Assembly (NCBI GenBank): GCA_030024065.1
Contig: JASEIE010000169.1
Coordinates: 1 to 8,563, forward strand
DNA: 8,563 nt
DNA from: Thermodesulfobacteriota bacterium
GTDB lineage: Bacteria > Desulfobacterota > BSN033 > UBA1163
Direction: 5' to 3'
Within the stretch, counting starts at the first letter, position 1; each line of letters begins with the position of its first letter. A program made the position numbers and the translations under genes. This document shows positions 1-5,925 of this stretch, one piece after another. The notes beneath the pieces were generated by a model. That model was not told where the DNA came from. It worked only from the letters and a program-made list of their open reading frames with translations, and did no database searches.

Positions 1-102
1 AATGTGACTATGCACGTCATTGAGCATGATATTGTTCTGACCCAAGATATAATCTTTGGCTATAAAACCACCGGGAAGGTTAGTCCGGTAATTAAAGTAT
101 GA
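1..102 (+). CDS. C-terminal fragment of an unidentified upstream protein
   Basis: An open frame enters from the left edge and ends at TGA (100-102), giving the last 33 residues of a protein. The tail is hydrophobic/beta-rich and ends in SPVIKV. The stretch is too short for me to assign a family. It points the same way as the hydratase genes that begin 188 bases further on, but a promoter-like sequence between them suggests a separate transcription unit. That the frame is coding is an inference from the clean open frame and position; a chance open frame of this length is possible. Confidence 0.45.
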   Translation, partial: NVTMHVIEHDIVLTQDIIFGYKTTGKVSPVIKV

Positions 103-129
103 AATCTGCATTATTGAACAGTCTCAATT

Positions 130-156
130 TATCTTTTGGGGTCTATCTTTTGGGGT
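130..156 (+). repeat. 14-bp tandem repeat next to a -35 box
   Basis: TATCTTTTGGGGT occurs at 130-142 and again at 144-156, a period of 14 bases, with only the last base of the unit (C or T) differing. The second copy runs directly into TTGACA (156-161). The position just upstream of a promoter suggests a duplicated protein-binding site, but a chance slippage duplication is possible. Confidence 0.7.
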
Positions 157-184
157 TGACAAGGATAGGTTGATGGTATATTTT
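156..184 (+). promoter_or_regulatory. Candidate sigma70-type promoter for the first hydratase pair
   Basis: A perfect TTGACA -35 box (156-161) is followed by TATTTT (179-184, 17-base spacer) or TATATT (177-182, 15-base spacer). Transcription would start near 190 and leave a leader of about 100 bases before the first hydratase ATG at 291. The -35 box is strong; the choice of -10 is uncertain. Confidence 0.55.
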
Positions 185-185
185 C

Positions 186-234
186 TATTTTGATAAAATA
201 ATCTCGGATACCGTTAAAGGGAAATTTATCCCTT
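186..234 (+). promoter_or_regulatory. Two small inverted repeats in the leader of the first hydratase operon
   Basis: TATTTT (186-191) and AAAATA (195-200) form 6-bp arms around GAT. AAGGGA (217-222) and TCCCTT (229-234) form 6-bp arms around a 6-base loop. Either could be an operator or a leader hairpin. Neither matches a riboswitch I recognise. The rest of 103-290 shows no gene. Confidence 0.3.
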
Positions 235-290
235 CATGTTATTGTTGCCTTAATAGCCTCAATGTCTTTGCTTAGACAAGGTTGATGGTT

Positions 291-1202
291 ATGAGTGACG
301 GTCTCATATCTCAAGAGTTAATCTCTAAGGCTGCTGCCCTTCTACTTAAGACTGCTGCAACAAGGTTTCCAGATTCTTATGTAAAGGTCATTAAAGAAGC
401 TTTAAAGAAAGAGAGTCATTCTGGAGCCAGGAAAAGGCTTGAAAAGTTGCTCGAGGCTATAAGATACTCTAATGAGGAGGGCAGACCTATATGCCAAGAC
501 ACAGGCATACCCCTCTACTTTGTAACCTTAGGAGAATATGCTAAGGTAAGAGGGGATATCCAGATGGCGTTAAAACTTGGGACTGAAAAAGCTTCTAAAG
601 AAACTCCTTTGAGGGAAAACGTTGTTCATCCCCTGACCTGCTACAACCCAGGGACCAATGTGGGCTGGGGAATTCCTTACGTTTTCTATGACTACAAGCC
701 AGGAGCAGACTATATAGAAATTACAGCCGTTACGAGAGGGGATGGAGAAGATGCCCCGACAACGATTGTAAGGATCCCTTCTACAGGTCCAAGGCTTCAA
801 AACATCAAGAAAGGAATCTTAGACGTGATTTATCATTCAAGATGGGCCTGTCCTCCTCATGTGATCGGGATATGCATAGGAGCCAACGTGACCATAGCCA
901 CTCACATAGCTTTAAAAGCCTCCCTCCGTAACCCGACAGGAGCCAGAAGTCCTGACCCTATGGCTGCTCAGCTTGAGGAAGAACTCTTGATGGCCATTAA
1001 CTCTCTTGGAATAGGCCCTGCCGCATTAGGCGGAGACACGACGGCCCTGGCCGTTCACATCGAACTCGTAGGCTGCCATACTATTAGTCCAGCCCTCGTC
1101 ATAGCTCCAGGATGCTGGACCACTGGTAGGTTCGCTGTGGGGAGAATATATAATAATGGAAGGTTTGAAGGATTAACGCATCCAGATTTAGAGGTGACTT
1201 AA
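291..1202 (+). CDS. Class I fumarase/L-tartrate dehydratase-type hydro-lyase, alpha subunit (pair 1)
   Basis: This is the alpha half of a two-subunit, [4Fe-4S]-dependent hydro-lyase that reversibly removes water from a 2-hydroxydicarboxylate (malate to fumarate, or tartrate to oxaloacetate). It is cytoplasmic and 303 aa long, close to E. coli TtdA. The three expected cluster cysteines are visible: C68 in ICQDTG, C187 in WACPP and C275 in GCWTTGRF; GGDTTALAVHIE is near 247-258. Start: TTG 282 and ATG 285 lie too close to the AAGG at 278-281, so ATG 291 (9-base spacing) is preferred. The beta gene starts immediately after the stop. The usual fumarase stretches SENxS and NTGDNTPA are absent; in their places are GDGEDAP (about 150-156) and YNPGTNVGWGIP, which resemble TtdA more. 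Family assignment is firm; substrate is not. Confidence 0.92.
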   Translation: MSDGLISQELISKAAALLLKTAATRFPDSYVKVIKEALKKESHSGARKRLEKLLEAIRYSNEEGRPICQDTGIPLYFVTLGEYAKVRGDIQMALKLGTEKASKETPLRENVVHPLTCYNPGTNVGWGIPYVFYDYKPGADYIEITAVTRGDGEDAPTTIVRIPSTGPRLQNIKKGILDVIYHSRWACPPHVIGICIGANVTIATHIALKASLRNPTGARSPDPMAAQLEEELLMAINSLGIGPAALGGDTTALAVHIELVGCHTISPALVIAPGCWTTGRFAVGRIYNNGRFEGLTHPDLEVT

Positions 1203-1808
1203 ATGACCGAGTACAGGGTGAAAACTCCAGTCTCAGAAGAGGAGGCTAGGAAATTAAAAATAGGTGATGTCGTTTATATTAATGGTAGAGTCCATGTCTG
1301 GAGAGATAGAGCCTATGACTATATTTCAGAAATTTTAAGGAAAGGCGGTAAAATCCCAGAGGATTTGAAAGGATCTGTCCACTGGCACTGTGGTCCGATC
1401 ACAAAGAAGGTTGAAGATAGATGGATAGTAATTTCTGCTGGATCTACTACAAGCAAGCGCTTTAATGAAAAAGAGCCTGTTGCCATAGGGGAGTGGGGGG
1501 TTAAGTTAGTGATAGGTAAAGGGTTGGGAATGGGTGAAAAAGTGTCTCAAGCCTTAAAGGAATATGGGGCAGCCTATCTTTCAGCGGTAGGAGGAGCAGC
1601 ATCCTATTATGGGAAAAAGGTCAAAGAGGTTAAAGCTGTCTACTGGCTTGAATTAGGTATGCCTGAAGCGATGTGGGTCTTTGAGGTCGAAGATCTTGGC
1701 CCCTTACAGGTATCTATGGATTCCTATGGAGGCAATCTTTACGAAGATGTCAGGAAACAGGCATATGAAAATCTTTTGAAGGCTTACCATTCTATTGGAA
1801 TAAATTAA
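1203..1808 (+). CDS. Class I fumarase/L-tartrate dehydratase-type hydro-lyase, beta subunit (pair 1)
   Basis: This is the beta subunit completing the hydro-lyase with the preceding alpha subunit. It is 201 aa, the same length as E. coli TtdB. Visible family motifs are HCGP (62-65), SAGSTTSKRF (78-87, with the substrate-binding Arg at R86), GKGLGM (105-110, usually GKGG), LGMPEAMWV (151-159) and MDSYGGN (172-178). The ATG abuts the alpha stop codon TAA with no gap, and the alpha 3' end supplies the Shine-Dalgarno GAGGTGA (1191-1197), so the two are translationally coupled. The Tyr in SYGGN replaces a His/Lys-type residue common here (IDTHGNN in TtdB). The gene ends 41 bases before the convergent lysR stop, with no clear terminator. 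Confidence 0.92.
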   Translation: MTEYRVKTPVSEEEARKLKIGDVVYINGRVHVWRDRAYDYISEILRKGGKIPEDLKGSVHWHCGPITKKVEDRWIVISAGSTTSKRFNEKEPVAIGEWGVKLVIGKGLGMGEKVSQALKEYGAAYLSAVGGAASYYGKKVKEVKAVYWLELGMPEAMWVFEVEDLGPLQVSMDSYGGNLYEDVRKQAYENLLKAYHSIGIN

Positions 1809-1849
1809 GCTAAGACAGAGGTGCTTTTGGGAGAAAAGGTTTTAGGAGG

Positions 1850-2749
1850 TTAGCAGGGCTTAAATTCTTGGATAAAATTGAAAAATCTCTCTGAGTTCAA
1901 CTTCTGAAACTTCTTAGGATAGACAATGATAAAATTTTGAAACATCTCCATACCCTCAATCTTCACTATCTTTATCGAGCCTATTTTTAATTCTATCTTA
2001 ATCGCACATTTTGATAGAATGGAAACCCCTACACCACTATCCACAGCACCTTTAATAGCTTCTGTACTTCCTAGAGCCATAATTATATTAAGATCTTCAA
2101 GCCCTTTCCCTTTTTCTCGAAGATATTGCTCAATAATATCCCTCGTGCCAGATCCTTCTTCACGAATAATAAAAGGTTCTTCCAGTAACTCTTCAAAAGG
2201 AATAGATCTTCTACTTACCCATCGATGGTTTGAAGGGACAATCAAAACCAAGTTATCTTTAATATAGGGAAGATAAAGAAATGAATCTCCATATAATGAT
2301 AAGGGTTCGCTTACAATACACAAATCCAAGGTATTTTGAAGTAAGGATTTTATGATCTTTTCGGTATTTGAAATTTGAGCTAAGATTTCGACATCAGGGT
2401 ATCTTTGTTTAAAAGCTTCAATGACCACAGGAAGATAATATTTCCCAATGATTGATGTCACACCAATGATGAGTTTACCTTTTAAAGAATTGGTAAGCTT
2501 ACTGATTTCTTCTTTTGCCTCTTCATAAATTTTGAAAATCTCCTTCGCATAATTATAAAGGACTTTTCCAATATCTGTTAGAACCACTTTATTCTGTTCC
2601 CGATTAAATAACCTAACTCCAAATTCTTCTTCAAGAGATTTAATTTGAAACGAAACAGCTGGCTGGGTGATGTATAAAACCTCCCCTGCCTTAGTGAAAC
2701 TCTGGAGTTCAGCTACTGTAATAAAGACCTTAAGGCGAAAATCGGCCAT
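1850..2749 (-). CDS. LysR-type transcriptional regulator
   Basis: This is a 299-aa LysR-family DNA-binding regulator of normal length. Residues 1-60 form the winged helix-turn-helix: FITVAELQSFTKAGEVL, then TQPAVSFQIKSLEEEFGVRLFNR, the classic LysR signature. Residues from about 91 onward (GKLIIGVTSIIGKYYLP) form the two-lobed periplasmic-binding-protein-like effector domain, including a REEGSGTRD segment and GVGVSILS. The start is set by AGGAG at 2756-2760 (minus strand), 6 bases before ATG. The gene is divergent from the dehydrogenase-hydratase-frdAB operon and convergent with the first hydratase pair, so it probably regulates one or both. The effector is unknown; a C4-dicarboxylate or related hydroxyacid is an inference from context. 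The gene looks AT-richer than its neighbours. Confidence 0.95.
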   Translation of the reverse strand: MADFRLKVFITVAELQSFTKAGEVLYITQPAVSFQIKSLEEEFGVRLFNREQNKVVLTDIGKVLYNYAKEIFKIYEEAKEEISKLTNSLKGKLIIGVTSIIGKYYLPVVIEAFKQRYPDVEILAQISNTEKIIKSLLQNTLDLCIVSEPLSLYGDSFLYLPYIKDNLVLIVPSNHRWVSRRSIPFEELLEEPFIIREEGSGTRDIIEQYLREKGKGLEDLNIIMALGSTEAIKGAVDSGVGVSILSKCAIKIELKIGSIKIVKIEGMEMFQNFIIVYPKKFQKLNSERFFNFIQEFKPC

Positions 2750-2911
2750 TCGATTCTCCTATTTTATTTAAGACTTAGCTATTCTTGAAAAAGATGTTCC
2801 ATTGTTGAGCTTTGGGGGTATCGCCGGATAACTCCGCGGACGATCAACCCTCCCAAGAGAAAGGGTCTTAAATTTTAGAGAATATAGGTACCAAAAAGAT
2901 GTGGAAGTTTT

Positions 2912-3015
2912 CATTTCCTTTTTTGAACTAATTAAAATCCCACAGCCACTTTCCTTAATGCCGAAGGAAATGAAGAATACCATTTCCTTTAATAATATTA
3001 CAGATCCCCATTTCC
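2912..3015. repeat. Cluster of CATTTCC(TT) elements in both orientations
   Basis: CATTTCCTT occurs at 2912-2920 and 2981-2989, CATTTCC at 3009-3015 and TTTCCTT at 2950-2956. The inverse, AAGGAAATG, is at 2964-2972. The inverse element pairs with two neighbours: TTTCCTT-N7-AAGGAAA (2950-2970, perfect 7-bp arms) and AAGGAAATG-N8-CATTTCCTT (2964-2989, perfect 9-bp arms). The arrangement suggests an operator array for the adjacent LysR protein or another regulator. The two dyads are mutually exclusive as hairpins. Confidence 0.6.
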
Positions 3016-3068
3016 ATCAAGGACATTTTTCGAATTAGGGAGATCTCTCCTGAGTAGCAGCAAAAAGG

Positions 3069-3083
3069 ATAGAAAATATTTAT
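3069..3083. promoter_or_regulatory. Possible LysR recognition box (ATA-N9-TAT, T-N11-A)
   Basis: ATAGAAAATATTTAT fits the LysR-type T-N11-A rule (T3070, A3082) with weak dyad symmetry. Its centre lies about 64 bases upstream of the start site predicted from the promoter at 3105-3133, the usual place for a LysR recognition site. The DNA is so AT-rich that a chance match is quite likely. Confidence 0.3.
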
Positions 3084-3104
3084 AAGTTAATAAAAATTTT
3101 GAAT

Positions 3105-3133
3105 TTGACTTAGAGGTTTCTAAAAATTATAAA
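3105..3133 (+). promoter_or_regulatory. Sigma70-type promoter of the dehydrogenase-hydratase-frdAB operon
   Basis: TTGACT (3105-3110) and TATAAA (3128-3133) are separated by exactly 17 bases. The predicted start is near 3140, giving a leader of about 35 bases that contains the Shine-Dalgarno GGGGAG (3163-3168). This is the best promoter match in the window. Confidence 0.7.
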
Positions 3134-3174
3134 TAGCAATCGAAAATGAAGATGATTTCTTTGGGGAGAGTTTT

Positions 3175-4203
3175 ATGGATGTTTTGGTAGCTCGGGAAGA
3201 GTTGTTAGATTTGTCAAAAAAGATATTCATGTCAAAGGGTGTGCCTGAAAAGGACGCAATGGTAGTCAGTGATGCTCTAGTGGAAGCGAATCTGAGAGGG
3301 CATGATTCCCATGGAGTAATCAGGATCCCTAAATGGGTAGCCGGACTCGAAACAGGAGCTATCAATCCTTTGTGTAGGGTGAAGACGATCAAGCAAATGG
3401 CTGCTGGAGCGGTTTTGGATGGAGATCGAGGTCTGGGTCCTGTGGTAGGAGTTACCGCTTCCAATATTGCCATATTTAAAGCAAAGGATACGGGTATTTG
3501 CGCAGTGAGTGTAAGAAGGGCATCACATATTGGAATGTTGGGTTATTATTCCGAAATGATGGCAATGAAGGGAATGATAGGTATTTGTATGACGAATACA
3601 GAACCAGGCATGGCTCCCTTTGGTGGAGCCGAAAAAGTATTGGGAACAAACCCCATAGCTATTGGTATTCCCAACCGAAATAAACCGTTAATTCTCGATA
3701 TGTCAACAAGTGTTGTGGCGAGGGGTAAGATCGTGCTGGCGAAAGAGAAAGGGGAGGAAATTCCTGAAGGATGGGCAATTAATAAAGACGGAGAAATCAC
3801 AAAAGATCCGAGGGAAGCCCTCGAGGGAGCGCTGCTGCCTCTTGGAGGGCCCAAGGGATCAGGTTTGGCAATTATGGTGGACCTGTTAACCGGTGCATTA
3901 GCGGGCGCTGCTGTGGGGAAAAATGTCAAAGGCACCTTTGACATGAAGCATGAAGGCACGAAGGGAGATCTTTTTATGGCCATAGACCCTAAATCTTTTA
4001 CGGATTTCGAGAATTTTTTGGATAAGGTAGAAGAGCTGAAGGATCAAATTAAACATTCCAAAAAGGCAAAGGGGGTGAAAGAGATCTTATTACCGGGCGA
4101 GATCGAGTACATGACCAAGGAAAGAAGGGAGAAAGAAGGTATTCTGCTGACCGAAGAGTCATACAAGGAGCTGATAAGATTGGCAGAGCGCCAATCGGTG
4201 TGA
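3175..4203 (+). CDS. LDH2/MDH2-family NAD(P)-dependent 2-hydroxyacid dehydrogenase, probably malate dehydrogenase
   Basis: This 342-aa cytoplasmic oxidoreductase belongs to the LDH2/MDH2 family (malate, ureidoglycolate, sulfolactate and diketogulonate enzymes), which is unrelated to Rossmann-fold LDH/MDH. Visible motifs are GHDSHGVIR (42-50, with the conserved His46), ASHIGMLGYY (116-125, His118), TNTEPGMAPFGG (140-151), GTNPIAIGIP (157-166), LDMSTSVVARGKI (174-186) and GGPKGSGLAIMVDLL (224-238). Length is normal for the family. The start follows GGGGAG by 6 bases. It is the first gene of the operon, 27 bases before a fumarase-type hydratase, which makes oxaloacetate/malate the likely pair of substrates. 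That is inference; the family alone does not fix the substrate or NAD versus NADP preference. Confidence 0.9.
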   Translation: MDVLVAREELLDLSKKIFMSKGVPEKDAMVVSDALVEANLRGHDSHGVIRIPKWVAGLETGAINPLCRVKTIKQMAAGAVLDGDRGLGPVVGVTASNIAIFKAKDTGICAVSVRRASHIGMLGYYSEMMAMKGMIGICMTNTEPGMAPFGGAEKVLGTNPIAIGIPNRNKPLILDMSTSVVARGKIVLAKEKGEEIPEGWAINKDGEITKDPREALEGALLPLGGPKGSGLAIMVDLLTGALAGAAVGKNVKGTFDMKHEGTKGDLFMAIDPKSFTDFENFLDKVEELKDQIKHSKKAKGVKEILLPGEIEYMTKERREKEGILLTEESYKELIRLAERQSV

Positions 4204-4215
4204 ACAAATTATTGG

Positions 4216-4223
4216 AAGGAGGT
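4216..4223 (+). promoter_or_regulatory. Full-consensus Shine-Dalgarno of the second alpha subunit
   Basis: AAGGAGGT lies 7 bases before ATG 4231 in the 27-base gap after the dehydrogenase stop. It fixes the start and implies strong translation within the operon. Confidence 0.85.
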
Positions 4224-4230
4224 TATTGAG

Positions 4231-5133
4231 ATGGAGTTTGCATACAATAAGTTCCAAGAGTTAATGGGAGACCTATACTTTAGGGCGCTCACTGTCTTTC
4301 CCCCTGATCTGAAAGATGCCTTGAATAAGTCCTATGAGCGGGAGAGAAATGAAGTGGCCAAAGAGATGCTGGGGGTCATGTTAAAGTCGATCAAGAGTGG
4401 CGAGGAGAAGAAGATCCCGGTGTGCCAGGACATGGGGATGCAAACCTATTTTGTCCATCTAGGGAGTAAGATGAAGGTGGATGGGTTTAAACTGAAGGAA
4501 GCGGTCAGAGAAGGAGTAAGGGACTGTTCTAATGGAAAACAATATCGGAAGACCTTGTCTAACCCCATTACCCGTTTCAAAGATGGGCAGCAGGTTAGCA
4601 ATACTCATCCTCATATTTATTGGGATTGGATTCCTGATGTGGACTATATGGAGGTGATGTGCGTATCCAAGGGTTCTGGATCGGAGAACCAGAGCTTTCA
4701 GGCCATGTGTGTCCCCGCCCAGGGGATGCACGGGGTGAAGGAATTCATTATCGATAGCGCTTTGGCTGCTGGAGGGCAGCCTTGCACTCCCTCAGTGACC
4801 TGTGTTGGCATTGGTGGTTCCTTTGATCAGAACGCAAAAATGACCAAGATTTGCATGACGAGGCCTGTGGGAAAACCCAATCCTGATCCTTTGATAGCCA
4901 AGCTGGAACAAGAGATATACCAAGTGATCAATGCAACGAATATCGGTCCCATGGGAATGGGGGGAGATACAACGACATTGGCCGTTCATATTGAAACGGC
5001 GGGGGTTCATGAGACTCAAAACCCCGTAAGTGTATCTTTCCAATGCTGGGCTGCTCGGAGAGCCGCTGCCAGGATTTTTAGTGACGGAAGATTTGAATAT
5101 ATCTGGGAATTCGGAGGTGACCGCTATGAGTAA
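4231..5133 (+). CDS. Class I fumarate hydratase-type hydro-lyase, alpha subunit (pair 2)
   Basis: This 300-aa alpha subunit of a second [4Fe-4S] class I hydro-lyase probably interconverts malate and fumarate. The cluster cysteines are C65 in VCQDMG (the usual motif is CQDTG), C185 in GQPCTPS and C272 in FQCWAARRA. It keeps GSGSENQS (148-155), the SENxS element typical of fumarases and missing from pair 1, as well as GIGG (193-196) and GGDTTTLAVHIE (244-255). The segment aligned with NTGDNTPA is altered (FKDGQQVSNTHPH, about 116-128). It sits between a malate-type dehydrogenase and its own beta subunit, which overlaps it by 8 bases. Fumarase is the best call because of SENxS and the neighbouring frdAB; another C4 or C5 substrate cannot be excluded. 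Confidence 0.92.
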   Translation: MEFAYNKFQELMGDLYFRALTVFPPDLKDALNKSYERERNEVAKEMLGVMLKSIKSGEEKKIPVCQDMGMQTYFVHLGSKMKVDGFKLKEAVREGVRDCSNGKQYRKTLSNPITRFKDGQQVSNTHPHIYWDWIPDVDYMEVMCVSKGSGSENQSFQAMCVPAQGMHGVKEFIIDSALAAGGQPCTPSVTCVGIGGSFDQNAKMTKICMTRPVGKPNPDPLIAKLEQEIYQVINATNIGPMGMGGDTTTLAVHIETAGVHETQNPVSVSFQCWAARRAAARIFSDGRFEYIWEFGGDRYE

Positions 5134-5776
5134 AGTGTGGCATTTAGAAACCCCAATTTCAGAGGAACAGATCAGGGAGTTGCAACTATTGGATAGGGTC
5201 TACATCTCAGGCAAATTGTGGGGAATCCGGGACCGAAACCTAGGTCGGGAGATCGATGATGGTATTCCCCTACCGGAGGGAGTTAACTACGATAGCTATC
5301 CAGTTCTCCACGAGGCCTGTGGATATAAGAGAGAGGGAAATGAATGGTTTTTCACCAGCGGAATGGGCACCACCACAAGTACACGAATGGAGAGATGGAT
5401 GCCCATCTTGGTTGAAAGGCATCATTGTCGCGCGATCATAGGGAAAGGCGGTCTTCTTGAAGGGACGACGGCAGCCTGCAAAAAATATGGCTGTGTTTAC
5501 CTTGGGGTTGTTGGAGGTGCGGCATCTTACTATGACGCGCGGGCCAAAATCATAAATGTTTTCTGGCCTGATTTAGACTCCCAAGCTATCTTGGAATGTA
5601 AGATCAAGGACTACGGCCCAATGTTCGTTGGCATTGATGCGCATGGAAACAACCATTACTTAAATCTGAGAGATAAGATAAGCGAGAAGAGGCCTCAGCT
5701 CTATGAAATGGTGAAGATAGAACAGCGAGCTTGGGCTCCCCAGTTTATAGAGAGACCCAGAAAGAGAAACTTTTAA
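5126..5776 (+). CDS. Class I fumarate hydratase-type hydro-lyase, beta subunit (pair 2)
   Basis: This 216-aa beta subunit is the partner of the preceding alpha. The start at ATG 5126 overlaps the alpha stop (ATGAGTAA) and follows GGAGGTGA (5113-5120) by 5 bases; an upstream in-frame ATG at 5030 lies inside alpha and has no ribosome site. Conserved elements are TTTSTRM (82-88, R87), GKGG (106-109), VVGGAASYY (128-136) and IDAHGNN (170-176). It is more divergent than pair 1's beta: HxGP is replaced by HEACGYK (62-68), the LGMPEA motif by DLDSQA (149-154), there are extra residues around 36-57, and a basic tail ends in RPRKRNF. It is about 15 residues longer than TtdB. The partner assignment is secure; the consequences of the changes are unknown. 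Confidence 0.9.
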   Translation: MSKVWHLETPISEEQIRELQLLDRVYISGKLWGIRDRNLGREIDDGIPLPEGVNYDSYPVLHEACGYKREGNEWFFTSGMGTTTSTRMERWMPILVERHHCRAIIGKGGLLEGTTAACKKYGCVYLGVVGGAASYYDARAKIINVFWPDLDSQAILECKIKDYGPMFVGIDAHGNNHYLNLRDKISEKRPQLYEMVKIEQRAWAPQFIERPRKRNF

Positions 5777-5780
5777 TAAT

Positions 5781-5810
5781 GGGGCCCTTTGCTTTAGGGC
5801 AAGGGGCCTC
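5781..5810 (+). other. Strong intergenic hairpin after the second beta subunit
   Basis: GGGGCCCTTTGC (5781-5792) pairs with GCAAGGGGCCTC (5799-5810): a 12-bp stem with two G.U pairs and a 6-base loop, beginning 4 bases after the stop codon. No U-tract follows, so it is not a standard intrinsic terminator. It may protect the upstream mRNA from 3' exonucleases or mark a processing point. Confidence 0.55.
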
Positions 5811-5852
5811 ACGGTTCTCGTTCTGGAAAAATGGCTATAGTGATTTTGATCC

Positions 5853-5879
5853 AAGGCCATAATTTGTCTGGTCTTTTTT
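5853..5879 (+). terminator. Possible weak intrinsic terminator or attenuator before frdA
   Basis: AAGGCCA (5853-5859) pairs with TGGTCTT (5869-5875), a 7-bp stem with one G.U and a 9-base loop, followed by a run of T to 5879. With the stronger hairpin at 5781-5810 it could reduce read-through into frdAB. The stem is modest and the evidence is only structural. Confidence 0.35.
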
Positions 5880-5893
5880 GTGGGTTCGGTTCT

Positions 5894-5911
5894 ATACAGT
5901 AATACAGTAAT
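5894..5911 (+). repeat. 8-bp tandem repeat just before the frdA ribosome site
   Basis: ATACAGTA is repeated with a period of 8 bases (2.25 copies) and runs into TGAGGAGG, the frdA Shine-Dalgarno region. It may be a simple slippage repeat; no function is evident. Confidence 0.5.
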
Positions 5912-5925
5912 GAGGAGGATGCGCG

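Larger units (their letters stand above)
2750..3174. promoter_or_regulatory. 425-bp divergent intergenic region, lysR / dehydrogenase
   Basis: I see no convincing gene here. The region contains the lysR Shine-Dalgarno (2756-2760), a GC-rich patch (about 2812-2866) within AT-rich DNA, an inverted repeat ACCCT/AGGGT (2847-2851 and 2862-2866), a cluster of CATTTCC elements (2912-3015), an AT-rich T-N11-A site (3069-3083), and a promoter for the rightward operon (3105-3133). A 71-codon minus-strand frame at 2768-2983 is open but lacks a recognisable start signal or family. Confidence 0.7.

Noticed and set aside
570..800. Minus-strand open frame inside the first alpha subunit, and similar frames inside other genes
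   Set aside because: They are antisense or out-of-frame shadows of well-conserved enzyme genes, with no family features of their own.
1824..1838. CTTTT-GGGAG-AAAAG hairpin between the convergent genes as a terminator
   Set aside because: Only five weak A-T-rich pairs and no proper T-run after it.
2768..2983. 71-codon minus-strand open frame upstream of lysR
   Set aside because: No Shine-Dalgarno site or recognisable family, and it overlaps the CATTTCC dyads; treated as non-coding, with a possible remnant noted only for its GC-rich part.
2912..3015. CRISPR-like array
   Set aside because: Elements are only 7-9 bp, in both orientations and irregularly spaced, with no cas genes nearby.
5030..5125. 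Longer N-terminus for the second beta subunit starting at ATG 5030
   Set aside because: It lies within the alpha coding sequence, lacks a ribosome site and adds residues not found in the family; ATG 5126 has GGAGGTGA at correct spacing.
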